Shown here: piece after piece, positions 38,213 through 51,221 of the stretch
How positions within the stretch are numbered: position 1 is the first letter of the stretch
Layout of the letters: every line of letters starts with the position of its first letter
DNA from: Andrena cerasifolii
Taxonomy: Eukaryota > Arthropoda > Insecta > Hymenoptera > Andrenidae
Assembly (NCBI RefSeq): GCF_050908995.1
Contig: NC_135119.1
Location: 17,298,001 to 17,362,000, forward strand
Direction of reading: 5' to 3'
Length of the DNA: 64,000 nucleotides
Notes under the pieces: model-generated
Database searches by the model: none
What the model saw: the letters and a program-made list of their open reading frames with translations, nothing else
Told to the model about the DNA's origin: nothing
Program-made: the position numbers and the translations under genes

Positions 38213-39397
38213 TATGCGTAATGAATCGCTACACACTGTTATTTCTCGTTGGGGGTACAAGAACAAGGATCTTCATTCTAGTTCCTTTTTCATCTGATAT
38301 CACTCTCGTTTACCATCTGTGTTGCCTATTTTCAATCCTACTTTGTTTATGTACTACCAGCCAATCTACCCTGTAGCTGCATTTTGATTCCATGTCCACT
38401 TGTTTGCTGAGTGAAATAAATTATGTTTCATTCAGTTTGACTCAAAGGCGTTCCAGCAGTTTTGGTATGAAACCCTGGGAATGTTTGACAACGCGTATGA
38501 ATAAGTCAGTGATCTGAATTATGGCATTAAATGTATTAAAATTCTTTGAAGTAATTTTAGCATTTATAAAAATTTCCTCTCCCCCTGTTAAATACTTTGT
38601 TCTTCCTGTTTTAAATAGTCTTTTATTCATCTAATTCTGCATGTGTGCGCTATCCGTTGTACGTGTATTTTTTAATACTTAATGTAAAGTATTTGAAATT
38701 ATATTTTTCTCTAGAACATGCTTGTCTGTGTGTTATACAATTTTTAATTTAGTTAGAGGGGATAGAAATTTAATAGCTTGTTGAATGAAGCAATTAAAAT
38801 AAAGAAAGAACGAAATGTTTATTGAAAAGACTAACTTTTGTTATTCAACAAATAAGTCATCGTGGATGTAGGAATTACGCTCTATTCGATTATTTATTGA
38901 TTAATGCACAAACCGATTACCTATTTCTGATTGCTCAAAGTTGTGATCGAGTTTCTTCTCGTTCGCGTGCTATTTGGAGGGGTAGTTCTTGCCTTTGTGT
39001 TTGCAGGTACAAATTTCAGTTATCGAAGTAGTGAATGGAGCCCTTTGACTAAATTTATGTGTTCCTATTTCTGGCGTCCCATTTCTGTTCTATGTGGATG
39101 ATAGATGGTTGGATTCGCCTTATTGCAGAGTCATTTCTATTATTTCCCTATAATACGCGAATCCAAGCTTGAAGCACCTTTCACGTTTCTCGTGTTTGGA
39201 AAATTATACGGATTACATATTTGAACAAGTAGATACCGTTAAGGAACTACTTACTTCTTGATCAGGCACTAATTTTTTATGAGTTCATGAAATAAATCAT
39301 TCTTTTAAGTTTGAAATAATTTCGACAATAGAAATTGACAATTAAAAAATATGTGTGTTGTATGTGAAAGCAGTTAGTATTGCGAGTTTTCGTGAAG
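38213..39397. other. Intergenic, no gene seen
   Basis: AT-rich spacer without supported exon; short frames only. Confidence 0.4.
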
Positions 39398-39515
39398 TTA
39401 AGGGGAGGTTCCGGTCTAACAGTCGATTTTTTTTTTATTTCATTTTTCGAATGTTCAACATTTTAGGAATACGTGTTTAGAAGGATTTTTGAAATTCGTA
39501 AAATTTATCTTTTAG
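39398..39515. mobile_element. Partial copy of TTAA family A
   Basis: TTAAGGGGAGGTTCCGGTCT followed by ATTTCATTTTTCGAATGTTC and a TTTAGGAATA block matches the reverse complement of 11490-11611 over about 110 bases. The other end is absent. Confidence 0.8.
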
Positions 39516-41581
39516 TAGCAAAATGTCTATGATTGGGAGCCCTCCGCTCCCTATGAAGCGGGAAGCTCTCTAAAATGATGAAAAACTATTCATAAAAATT
39601 TTGTTTTGATACACGATATTTTCCGAATTGGGATATAGGAGCATAGCAGCTCAGCAGTGGAGAGGTAAAGGGATACTGCCAGAATAAAAAATTTCATTAG
39701 TAGTATTAATATTTCATAAACAACCCAATGTATCTCCTATTTATACCAATATTACACATTTGTATATTGGTTTCTACATAAGAACTGCTGAAAGACTTAC
39801 TGATAAAGTACAAGAATGGTAAGAAGAACCTATCTATTCCAATAAGAATCGATACATGTATGTAAGATAGTTTTATTCACGTTGTACGCAGAAAAGTAGT
39901 TAAGGTTGACGTCTACAATCGCGTAGGAAATCAATTTACATGTAATTACCTATCCGAGCTTGCCAATCCTCTTAATTGAAGAGTCCGCTGTGAACAGGAA
40001 ACGTAGATGTTTAGGATAGCTGACGTGGCCTTGATGAAGGGGTGCGCGTAAGGGGGTATGCCTTCCGGTTAGCTGCACCCCAAACCATGTGGTAAGCACA
40101 AATAATCATTCAGTAAGCTAGAACTGTTTACACGTTTCATTAAATTTTTTATACCCTCTTCACAATTGGGGCAATTGAACACGAAAAATTGTGAATACAA
40201 TATTGCACTAGCATACGTAAAGTGTTTGTTTACTTTAGTCGGGATGAAAAATTTCCATCTTTTAGTAAACCAATTTTTTAATCAAAGTATTCACCGATTG
40301 AACAAAGGTGTCCTTGTTAATATGTCATCAGATTTTCAATACCACTTGTACACATTGCCTATATATTATTGCAGGGTATTTTGTACAGCTTTCTTTTCAA
40401 AAAAATAGTCAAGTGGTAAAAGTAGGTAAGTAATAATTGGTAGAAGACGAATCTCGAGACTGTGATAAATATATGAAAACTTTTCTCTTCCATAATTCTA
40501 TGCATTATTGTCGCATATTTTCGCAAATAGAACATAAAATAACTTAAAAATTCGAAAAATTGTATTTGAATGATAGGTTACGTTAGGTTTATTCTTTCTT
40601 TGGGGTTGAAGAATTGTCTTCTTATATCGCCCAACGAACTCTAGACCCTCCGTATTTGTGAAACGTTACGCATTAATTAATTTACTATGCCTGTACGTTT
40701 GTATTTACGTCACATGTCACATTGTTAAAAAGTAATACTGTATTTCTACCTATAATATATCCGACTTTGAATTAAAATCTTTCTTTGTTACTTCTGTTTG
40801 TGCCGTATTCAAGTATTTTCTGTTCAAAGCATGCTTTAGACGGCGCAGCTAAATATACCAAAGTGAAACGTGTCGCGAAGCCGAGTCCTTTTGTAAAACA
40901 AAAAACGAAACGAAGAGGAGTGTACAAATATGGACGGCGTCGAAAAACATGCACGATGTGAATATATCGGACTCCCTTCACGATTACATCGGATGCTTAT
41001 GGCTATCATTTCGAACATCTGTTGCAGGGAAGTTCGTAGTACACAGAATGCCTCGCTTGTGGATCCCTAGGTACAACCATTCTTTTATACTCCTAGGATG
41101 TCATAATAGGGAAATTATTATAACGCTCTCATAAATTTTGGAGTACAAATTTTAATATTACACCATCGTGGAACATAAATACTGCATTCATAATGCGCGC
41201 ATTGATGAATCCGAATTAAATAGTGAAATTGTCGCTAACGAATAAGAATAACACTATGAAAAGAGTAAAATGTCTTTTGCAAATTATAAATTATGATAAC
41301 AACAATTGGAAAAAAGTTCATGGGATTAGGCATTCTCATATAAAAATGAAGATTTGTCTGTTATGAAAATCTTAAGAATTGGTTCATCGGCTGAGTAATT
41401 TGTTAATATATAAAGCAAATATAAGCAAAGTTCCAGGATTAATTATATTGGTGTAAAATAAGGAGGGAAAATGGAGCAGAGATATTTCTTCACTACTTTC
41501 CAAGTTATTCCCCTTCCTTCTTTAAAAAACCTTCCTCTTTTAGGCATCAAAATGTTAGTTAACATCAGTCATTGCACACAT
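39516..41581. other. Intergenic, no gene seen
   Basis: AT-rich spacer. No exon, RNA gene or bounded repeat is supported. Confidence 0.4.
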
Positions 41582-42205
41582 TAGGGTTCGTCGGTTTTTT
41601 ATATAAATGTGTAAAATTCGAAAACCAGATTTTAAATTTAAAAAACCAGTTTTAGTTAGTACTAGAATTAATATGTAAAAACTGGTTAATTATTTAATTA
41701 AAAACGCTAATATTTTGACTTGAAATCGCCCTGGGCACAAGCATATTGTAGTAAAAATTGACGGTAAAACTAATCTACATAAGTTCATATTTGCTGAAGA
41801 AAAATACTAAATGAAATAAAGATTAATAATTTATATTCTGTACGGACTTTAGTTATTTTATTTATTTTTTATTTGGTTTTGCATGGATCATATTTTATTC
41901 TGTTATATTTTTGTAGTTTCGCAAATATTAAATGATCTGAAGAATTGTACAGATTTTAGAAATCTGAGTTTTATTTATTGATTTGGTTTTCTATAGATAC
42001 TATAGATAGACTATATTTTTATACAGTAATTCCATAAATATTAAACAACCGAAAATATTTTAAAATATGTATAAATATTTTTTATTATTTTAATTATATT
42101 TCGTTATATTTTTTTGTAAAAATTCGAAGACTGGTGTAAGCGATTTTTTCGAATACTGCAATTCAAAAACCGCTTTCTCAAAAGTCGGTTTTTGTATAAA
42201 CCCTA
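41582..42205. mobile_element. TAGGGTT-ended element, hAT-like
   Basis: TAGGGTTCGTCGGTTTTTTA faces TAGGGTTTATACAAAAACCG on the other strand. The flanking octamers GCACACAT (41574-41581) and ACACGCAT (42206-42213) agree at six of eight bases, as expected for a decayed hAT target duplication. The interior is AT-rich with no ORF. Confidence 0.75.
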
Positions 42206-43172
42206 ACACGCATAGGTCCGAATTTTGTTTAAAAATCCTTGACAAATAAAAATCCAGCAATCGCCATGAATGATCCTGGGCTGCTGAAGATTTCTGATCC
42301 TCTCGCGGCCCAACAGAGAACATTTCTCTCCCTCGAAATGGCTCTGGAAACTCGGTAAGGCTAGTGCCAGGTCTCGGCCATTAATTGATCGACGAGAGTG
42401 AAGAGATTTAGCAGCGAGTTGGTACAGCTAGCCGAATGTGAATCGGGCTGGAATTCGCTAGGCCCTGGAAGAGAATTCTGAGCGTCGTCGTGAGTGCTGC
42501 ACAGAATCTCGCATAATTGCCGCGCGAGGATAATCCATTCGAGATGGGAACCGATAATTCGGTACGTAACGCGAAACTACTTGGACGCGAGTGCAATTTC
42601 TGATTAATAATTTCAAGGCGGCGCGGCCGAGCGTATGTGACCTTTCCTAATTGCGTTCTGTAGCCAGCACACCGACCTTCTCACGCTGGTAATAAAGAAT
42701 GTCCTAGCCTGAACTGTACTTAAACGGAGAAGGATATCGTAACCATCGAATAAGTTATAGGGTTAAACCGCTCACCTGTACGAGTATAGTAGAAACTGAT
42801 AGTGCAATGGAAGAGCTGACAGTTAGGACATGTAAGTACTTAGGCTTTGGTGGCTGTAACTGCGGTGATATTGGAGTGGTCTAGGTTATCGAATTTTGAA
42901 TAAAGATGATGTTCTGATTGAAGCGGTATAGAAGACGAAAAGGGATGAAAAGGTACTATACTATAAAATGTTAGAGTCCAATATATTTTAACAGTTTCAT
43001 TAATTCTTTGGCTGGCAGTGGAGGAACCGAGGGATTTTTTACAACTTGACTACTTGCAGGGAACGTATAGGTACTCTGTTTATATAACATTGTTGCAGCT
43101 AACGTAGTAGTTTTAATGTTTGATATTTTATTCATCGTATGGTGACAGGCACCAGTGTGTTTTGTACAAAAT
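42206..43172. other. Intergenic; one possible isolated coding exon
   Basis: GC-balanced around 42230-42680. A frame from ATG 42266 encodes MNDPGLLKISDPLAAQQRTF and nine further residues, ending in CG|GTAAGG at 42354, a good donor. No downstream partner exon was found, so it is not called as a gene. Confidence 0.3.
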
Positions 43173-43562
43173 GAGGATCTCGCAGCAAGAAGGGTGCAGC
43201 TCCATCTTTACCAACTTCGAGTAAATGAGAAAAAACTGTTTATAGAAATTATTGCTTTGACTTAATATTAAAAAGAGAATACTAATTGAAAAATATATAT
43301 TTTCACATAATAAGTAGTAATTATTGAGTGGCTAAGTTTTTATTTCGATTTTTCACAAATTCTTCAAAACTGGAGCTGCTCGAAACTAAAACATTGCACA
43401 AAACAGTTTCAAAATTTGAAATGAATCGCTCATTTTTTATCGGATTTGCATGAAACATGCACCAAACGATAAACGATGTCGATTTTCTTTTACGTATGTT
43501 ACACGTCACCATTCAAAAACTGTCAAAAATGGTGTTGCACCCCTCTTGCTGCAAGGTCCTCT
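43173..43562. mobile_element. 390-bp inverted-repeat MITE
   Basis: GAGGATCTCGCAGCAAGAAG at the left is complemented by the right end, which reads GAGGACCTTGCAGCAAGAGG on the minus strand. The match extends inward for about 40 bases. Target duplication not resolved. Confidence 0.75.
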
Positions 43563-45242
43563 AATATTATTATTTTGTTCCCAAAAATTCTGCAAATTCA
43601 GCTACACCAAACCAAATTAAATCTGCGTTCTTTTTCAACGTGTCGATCACCATGATAATAATATGAACTTCTGCTTTTGAACAAGAATGAGTTAACCGTG
43701 CTACTTAGTCACGTTTAGATATCATTACTATTTATAATGCAATAGTAGAAGCAACTAGTAAATAATTATATTATCGACGAGCACCGTCGAATATGATGTT
43801 TCTCGTTTTATACTCACACTCATTATTCGCATTCGAGCTAGCATGATGGATTCTCCGCAAGAATAGCGAACGTCTAGCTCGCACGTGGATTAAATGATGG
43901 CAAGGTAAGTTGCTATTCGGCTGCGTTTGCTATTCGAATCAAAATTGCGAAAGCCTCGCTAGGCGCAATTTACCTACACGTATGTCAACGAACTTGCAGC
44001 CATTCTGTGTGAATCCGATTCGCGGGAACCTCGACGTTCCTGCCGAATTGCATTGCATTGTTACGAGAGATCCACGCGATTTCCTTAGATCGTCTTGCAT
44101 AAACACTTAATTTGCAGTGGAACCTCTAAATACGGTGGTTCTGAACAATTTTGTAATAGACTGTTTAAAAATTTCACGAAGAATAATTTTACTGTTTACA
44201 AGGATTAATATTATTGTAAATTTAATGAAATTTTTCATATATTCTTGATAATATTAACTTCTTTCGTAGCACGCGTTAGTGTACAAATAATGAACATTTC
44301 TGTAGTTCTCGAAGAAAAGTTTGTTTACTCACGTGGTATATCATTTTTTAAACAAGATGTCATATTGCAAATTATAGGAATTTTCGCAAGTTCATTACTT
44401 TTTATGCTACGTGGAATTTTTCGTTACAACAATCTTACAATTTCATTTTTCACCTACCAGTAAAATAAAAGATCCTCAAACAGTTTATTTAACCTTCTGA
44501 AATTCAATATTAGTAAAATGCTTTCACCAAATTTTGACGATCACGAAGTGGTCATAGCCAATTAAACACTTCCAAATGAGCTTTTCAACAAGCTACTACT
44601 GTACATTAAAGCAGTACTTTCCAAATACATCGTCCAATTCTATTAAAAATTTAAGCAACAAATAAAGAAAAAATCAACGACGTTATGTTCGTCGACGTCA
44701 CAGTAAAAGCCTCGCGAAATTTTGAATATCAAATATGCAACTAATTTGAATGCCAGTCAATTTCAGTTGGACCAGACACGCTTTGAGTATTTCTAAAATT
44801 CACGATCCCGCCAGCGCGGCGTCTGCGAATACGCGACATTTTGACCACATGGATTGGATTTGCAAAAGCCATTGCGGTCGACGCCTATTATCCGCCAGCT
44901 AGTTCATTTGTTGCACGAAACAACTTGACTCCCAGCGGTCAAATTTTCGTGAAAGTTGATATCGATGTGGTATTGATAAAGCTGATATCGCAAAAAATTT
45001 GTTGGCTATATCCAATTTAGATTGCCCCGTCAGATCGTTTTGCAAGAAGCCCTTTACACACCTGGTTGGAATTTTCAAACCGATTGCTCGTATCTCACAC
45101 ATTATATAACTGTTTGGCTTCTAGAGAAGCAATTTGCTATCTGCACTTTAACGCATTTTTACGTATAGAGTCTGAAATATAGCAACTGTACCAACTCTCC
45201 TGCCGTAGGTACCGACACCCCCGTATTTACCAAATACGGGAA
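43563..45242. other. Intergenic, no gene seen
   Basis: AT-rich with a few GC-balanced patches (43780-44100, 44760-45100). No supported exon. Confidence 0.4.
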
Positions 45243-46349
45243 TAGGGATCTTACCATCCGGATATCCGAGTATCTGGATCGCTCCTTATAACTCGAAATC
45301 CGAATCGAAATCCGGATCTGAGTGTCCGGATATCCGTCCTTGGGTCCGAGTATCCGAGTACCCGATTTCCCATATTTTATCATCATGGCTGAATAAAGCT
45401 CTCTTAATGTCGATTCTAATTAAAGAGAGAAAGTTTAAATAAAGTGATTAAAACAAGAATTGCGAAGGGAATTAAATTAATATTTTATTTTAACTTAGTG
45501 TATATTTATTTTATATACACTAAGATAATAACTTCCTATATATTTATTTGATATACACTAACATAATAACTTCCTATATATTTATTTGATATACACTAAG
45601 ATAATAACTTCTTATTTTGGTATGAAAAAAACAAGTTTAATTACATTTTTCGGTGACAAACATGATCTTTTGGTAGTTACAATATGTATTATGCGCTGTA
45701 GAGATGACCCTCGACCCTCGAACTTGCTGATGTTGCAGGTATGCATACATAGGTATTTTTTGTTAAGGAAGTCATTTTCGGAAATTTAGTTTCTCTTAAT
45801 TTTCACCAAATTATGCGGTTGTGCCCAATTTGCTTTTCCCTTAAATTCATTTCAAATTCAGTAACTCAATGCTCTTCGGTGCTATTTTTTGCAAACAGGC
45901 TTATAGGCTTCCAAATCTTTATTATTTCAAGAAGAAAGTAAAGATGTCAATAGATTTTTCAAGCAGCAAATATACTTGTTTTTTATACCAAAATAGGAAG
46001 TTATTATCTTAGTGTATATGTATAACTGTAAATAAAATATTAATATACTACTCTTCGCATTTCTTGTTTTAATCACTTTAGTTAAACTTGCTCTCTTTAA
46101 TTAGAATCCAAATAAGCAGAGATTTATTGAGTCATTATTATAACATATTCGAAACCGGATACACATCCGGATTTCGAGTTACAATGAGTGATTCGAGTAC
46201 CCGGATATATCCTGATGCTCGAGTACTCGAATCTGAATTAAATAAATATCCGGGTATCCGGACATGCGAATATAAATTTTGTGGGTATCCGAGTACTCGG
46301 ATACTCAAGACTCGGATATCCGTAAACCCGACAAACAGTAGGAGCCCTA
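45243..46349. mobile_element. TAGGG-ended fold-back element with GGATATCCGAG repeats
   Basis: TAGGGATCTTACCATCCGGA faces TAGGGCTCCTACTGTTTGTC. The arms are dense in the words GGATATCCGAGTA, GAGTACTCGGATA and CCGGATATCC, themselves palindromic. Next to them, CTTTAATTAGAATC and AAGTGATTAAAACAAGAA blocks pair across the element, and a TACACTAAGATAATAACTTC unit is repeated three times (from about 45526) and complemented once near 45995. No ORF. Flanking duplication not found. Confidence 0.7.
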
Positions 46350-47847
46350 GTATATACCCCATGTATTTCCACACAACAAACAACCTCGTCAAATATTAAA
46401 AATCTTGTACACAAAATCCACATCTTAATCCATTACTCAGCCTCTAACTTCAACACTTCGAGTGGCGCAACTTTCTGAAAAACGCCCCTTTAAATCGGTC
46501 AGGCCTTCTCGAGTAATGGCTTCTGCAAGGGAAGTTTCGTACAACGGGTTACAAAGTGAACTTCAAAGTCAAAGTAAACATTCAGAGACTCTAGGGCAAT
46601 GTTTTCGATGTGCTCCAAACATATGGACATGGAAGCACATCAAAACCGTGCACAGGTTGGAAATTCCTCGGCGTGAAAACATGTCGACCCCCTAAAAGTG
46701 TTAACGTCACCCTTAAATATAGTACGTTGATCTAGCCACATCCAAAAGCAGCACATCGATCAAACCGTTGAAAAATGAAAACAAAAAAAAAACAACCAGC
46801 ACGCCATCGTTTCTCTGAAGATCAGCCAGTGCCACAGAGGGAAAACAAGATTCATCTTCGTTAACGTCCCCAATTTACAGTCCCTTTAATTCCAGGTTAA
46901 TTGCAAAGCCTGTCCACTCGAGTCTCGCCTTTCGAGCCTTGACTTTGTGCTCCTTGTCGAATCTACGACGGCAGCGACTTGCCCCGAATAATATCTTACT
47001 GTTCCCTTTTGTGCGAGCCCTCCTGCTCTTCCTCCCTCTTCTTTTCCTCCCGTAATAACCAGTGTTTCTCGTGCGCGTACGCTGAAACGCTCTTGATCTT
47101 TAAAACCGGGCACAACCCTTTACGCGCAGACGGAGTAAGCCGACACCGTGAAGTGGATGAGGCTGCAATATTCAGATGCTGCCGGTCAGAGGGGTGGATT
47201 TTCTCATCCGCGGCGAATACCTCGCCTTCGAGCGGCCAGGATCCGCGCGGGATACCTGGGCCAACCCGCGGTGACGTCGAGATATAACTGGTTCCGTAAT
47301 TCTCGCGCCTCGGCGCACCGTAACTGACAACATAATCGACGGGCACAATGAGAAGAACACTTTCCAAAAGTTATTGGCGCCGGAGGTTCGAGCAGTCGCG
47401 AAAGTAGCCTTCGAAGGTGGCGATTCTTCCCTTTACGTTTCTGCCGAGCTACATCGGTTTGGGGATTGTCAGAGGTGTGGATATTTTGGACGGCCGCGAG
47501 AGATCCTCGGCGATGATGAAATGGGGTAAATACAGTTTTTAACAGAACCTGAGGCTACGTTAGGAATTTTTGGTGCGTTTCGAGGAGTGAAGAGAAGATA
47601 AGGATAATGGATTTATAGGGGCTATGAAACTATATTATTATTAGTATTATTATTTCGACATTATTACTCATTGATAGAAGGTATAGTGCATAAGAAAAAA
47701 GGAGGAGAAAGTAGGATGCGAGTAAAGGCGAGGACGCAGTTTATAAACTGTTAATAAGAATAACCACAATATAGTACTAAACATTACTGAACTACTTAAC
47801 ACTAAGTAGATACTAATACTGAACATCACTTAATACTAATTTCGACA
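46350..47847. other. Intergenic, no gene seen; GC-rich island
   Basis: 46890-47560 is GC- and CpG-rich for this window and open in several frames on both strands, without a recognised domain. It may be a promoter or enhancer island. Confidence 0.35.
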
Positions 47848-48396
47848 ATGGAGTATGAGATAGGAAGAATAAGAATATGTGCCGCAGCATCAAAAACTGC
47901 GACACCATCGAAACCCATGCATGGCATAATTACTGCAAATACACTTCTAAATGATTTTCCGAGGAAACTTAAACTACCGAAACCCTTGAGCTTCCGTCAA
48001 AAAAAATATTTTGAGAGCTATAATTCCGTCGACATCTACTACGTTATCAGTGAAAAAAATTCAAACCGATTTACCGATTTACCGGTTTGCAATCCCTAAT
48101 AGAAACCCTCCGTATAATTGACAAATTCCAAAAAGCAGGCAAAAATACTGACCCGAGCGTTCTCAAAACCCTATATAGTGAACGTGAACTAACAAACGAA
48201 TATCCAAATCAGAAACAGCTGTTTACCGACGCCTCAAAGTCAAAGGAGGGAAGAAGATGCGCAGTGTGCACCCCTAAACATAAGTTGCTCTTCGGACTTC
48301 CAGAAGCTTTTACAATTTTCATCAGTGAAGCAATCGCCGTTATACAAGCCCTAAAATACATAGAAGATAAGCAAAATGTATGTGCACCTAGTTAAT
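47848..48396 (+). pseudogene. LINE fragment with decayed RNase H domain
   Basis: The frame ending at 48395 carries QLFTDASKSKEGRRCAVC, followed by FGLPEAFTIFISEAIAVIQA and LKYIEDK. This is the layout of the RNase H domain of I/R1/jockey-type LINEs: first catalytic Asp in TDAS, Glu in SEA. The domain stops before the next expected TDS motif. The frame before it (47848-48099) is a different phase, so the copy is frame-shifted. An old truncated insertion; clade not resolved. Confidence 0.65.
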
Positions 48397-48414
48397 ATGT
48401 TATTATATAGGAAG

Positions 48415-48480
48415 TAGGGGTGGATTTGTATATAGGCTAAGTAGGCTGCAGCCTAGGGCGGCAAATTTTAGGGGGTGGGA
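48415..48480. mobile_element. Solitary hAT-type terminus
   Basis: TAGGGGTGGATTTGTATATA followed by GCAGCCTAGGGCGGCAAATT is the wording of a common animal hAT-element end. No opposite end is recognisable to the right. Confidence 0.5.
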
Positions 48481-50958
48481 AATATTGGGCGAAAGATATT
48501 GGAAAAGGTTGAAGCACAGAGGCTTCAGACAAGTTTAAAGATATTTAACACAAATTTTCTGAAAATTAACAAATTATTCTCCCTAGAAGTTTCAGCACTT
48601 TAAAAAGTTATTCACTCAACTACCAGTTTCAGTTATGTATTACAACAACTGCGCCGTCCGTTTCGCGCCAAATTTTCCTCCGCAAACCAAAACCAAGTAA
48701 CACTCATGGCCGAGCAGTGGAGAGGCTGAAATTATTATTTACTTAAACGTACATCTACATTATAGATTCTACAAGTATACACAGTAATTCTAGCGAAAGG
48801 CAAGAAAGAACAGGGGTACCTACATGTTTGAGTGCTACTCGAACATATTCGTTGTTACGAAACTCAAATTCGAGCACCGCTAATTCAACAACTGTGCTCG
48901 TACTCCCATGCTTCACCAGCGAGCTAGTCGCCGAAGGGAGCTGGAAAATCGCGGTGCCCGCATCGCGACGCTTTGAATTCGCGAGACCGCGACGACGTCG
49001 TCTGCTGGGGTGCTGAATGCGAAGAACACCAGCAGCGACCCCAGGAAAAAGGGGGGAAAGAAGGCGGCTGGGTGTGTTTTGCACGAGTGAGCACACCGTG
49101 TGTGCCGCCTGCTGCATCCTGTGTTACGCTTTCCGCCCGTGTGCAGCGTATGTCAATAATAGAAGTCGAAATAAAGGGGCGGCCGTGTGCGAAACTTTTG
49201 AATATTATCAGAACCCCCGAAGAAAAATATATATGCGCATTATGCCGGCGTACTGCAGAGGCGGAGAGATTTCTCCGATATTTGTAAGCCGCTGCGCGGC
49301 AGGGAGCACTTCTGTCTGACAGACAACGTTATCTGTATCCCCCACGTTGCTTCAACCCTTCTAACGGGTTCAGTAGTTTGTTTCAATTATTTTTAAACAT
49401 CGCCCCCACTGAACAGTATCAACACGATTCTTTCCCGTGACGTTTCGCGATACATTAGGTCATTTGTATCATAGATTTTCATTTATCTACGGGACTTTAT
49501 TTTTCAGAATTATTGACAGAGGTGTCGTTTCATCCGAAATCGATCACTCCTTGTATTCGACACGAAGGATTTCGACGAAGTTACAATATGCAGTTTTTGT
49601 TCATTTAGCGGGGGTTTAAGCTATCATTTCGCTGGCTTTCGATTCGAGTTTATATTAAAAAATATGGCCCCTCGAAGGTTGCAATTTTTCCTCGTTTTGA
49701 CAAAAATGTTTATAACAGGTGTTCTAAAAATATTTGAAACCGTCAATGCGATGAATTAAACCTCTCCTTATTTGACGCGAACTACAGCGTAGGTATTCAA
49801 ATTTCAGTAAAATCCGTGACATTCATTGTGAGTGCAATAAGTGATTGATTCATCGTGGAATGATCCAGAGTTTTTGCAGCTTTCATGTTGTCGAGTTGTT
49901 TCCCATTGAATCCAGTGTTTATAACTGGAAAGAAGTGTAATTTGAATGAATTAGTTGGAAAGGTAAATAAAGTGATACCTGCAAATTAAATCCTAATAAA
50001 ATTATCTTTTCGCATCAGAATAAACTTGCTAAACTGAGTTGATACTTTCACTTGGGAATTATTCATGCGAGTACTTGTAGCTTTTAAATTTCTTTTCCAA
50101 ACAAATATTCCTAATTCTTAGTGCCTGGTAAAATTCTCTTCACGTTCAAAGTTTTTAATTAAGAACGGAGTTGAACCGTTAGATTGGCGCTTCCAGCAAG
50201 CGTTCACTTCACTTCGCTTTTGGCAGTAAAGCTACGGAACACATTGCTGTAGGAACAGTGAATTGTAACGGAGCCTGTACAAACGTTGCCCGCGTACAAC
50301 AAATCATTTTTTGACAATTAATTCCACGAGAACCGGAGTTGCCGCTTTTATTCCCGCGGAATTGTGTTCGAGCCGAGCTCGTAGGCATTTCAGCCTCTCT
50401 AATTAAACGTCCTAGTTATTGTTTGCAATGCTCTGTTGCTGCAGTTTCCATTTAAATGCATGGAGCGCGTTCTATTTGCATTTAAATGCCGATCGAGACA
50501 TCTGGCCAGCATCGCCGCGACGTCTTGCCCGATATCTAGATGAACTGCCAGCATCGATCACGTATCTCGCTAAGGAGTCAAGCCGTGTTAACGTTGGAGG
50601 CGATAAGCTGGCGCTTGCGAGGTATTTTCGTCACTTTAAACCCAATTCTTTTCATAATCAACGTTTAATCTCAAAAATGGCCCTTGTCGTTTGAACAAGA
50701 TTCGGGGAGACGTTTTTGTCTTTGCCGGTGTCTTCCTGGGCGTGTCGCGTAATTCGGAAACAATCCTAATAACTTGAAATAATCTTTAATTAATAAATGC
50801 AATGCTGAACAACAACTGGACAAGATATTTTTACCTAGTTTTTACTGGAAGGAAGTCAATTGAAATCGCAATTTTAAGACTAAGTTTGGAAGCAAAAAAT
50901 CGATCCATAGGTACATTGATAATTTCGATAAATATTGGGAAAGGATTGTTGTTTATTA
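48481..50958. other. Intergenic, no gene seen
   Basis: 48850-49330 is GC-rich with overlapping open frames on both strands (up to 120 codons) but no domain. 50190-50650 is GC-balanced. No exon is supported. Confidence 0.35.
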
Positions 50959-51221
50959 TTAACTCGGCGGGAGGCGCTAGTTGCGAAAATATGAAGACTG
51001 TTTGAGTTTCTGTTACAATTTTTTAAAGAACTTTAATAAAGATTTTAAGATATTTCGTAAATTTTGTTTGATTCTTAAAACACTGTACTTTAACATAAAA
51101 ATTACACAGTTAAAAAAAATATATTACGAAACCGTGGTATTTTACGTTTCCATTTTGGGCATTTGTGACCCCGTAGCGAGAACCTGTGTTACAATGTGGG
51201 GTGCGCCTCCCGCCGGGTTAA
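50959..51221. mobile_element. 263-bp TTAA MITE, CGGCGGGAGGCGC ends
   Basis: TTAACTCGGCGGGAGGCGC on the left faces TTAACCCGGCGGGAGGCGC on the right, one mismatch in 19 bases. TTAA at both borders. piggyBac-like polarity; no ORF. Confidence 0.85.

Noticed and set aside
46138..46392. Frames rich in Tyr-Pro-Asp/Arg-Ile repeats.
   Set aside because: They are translations of the GGATATCCGAG repeat arms, open in several frames on both strands.
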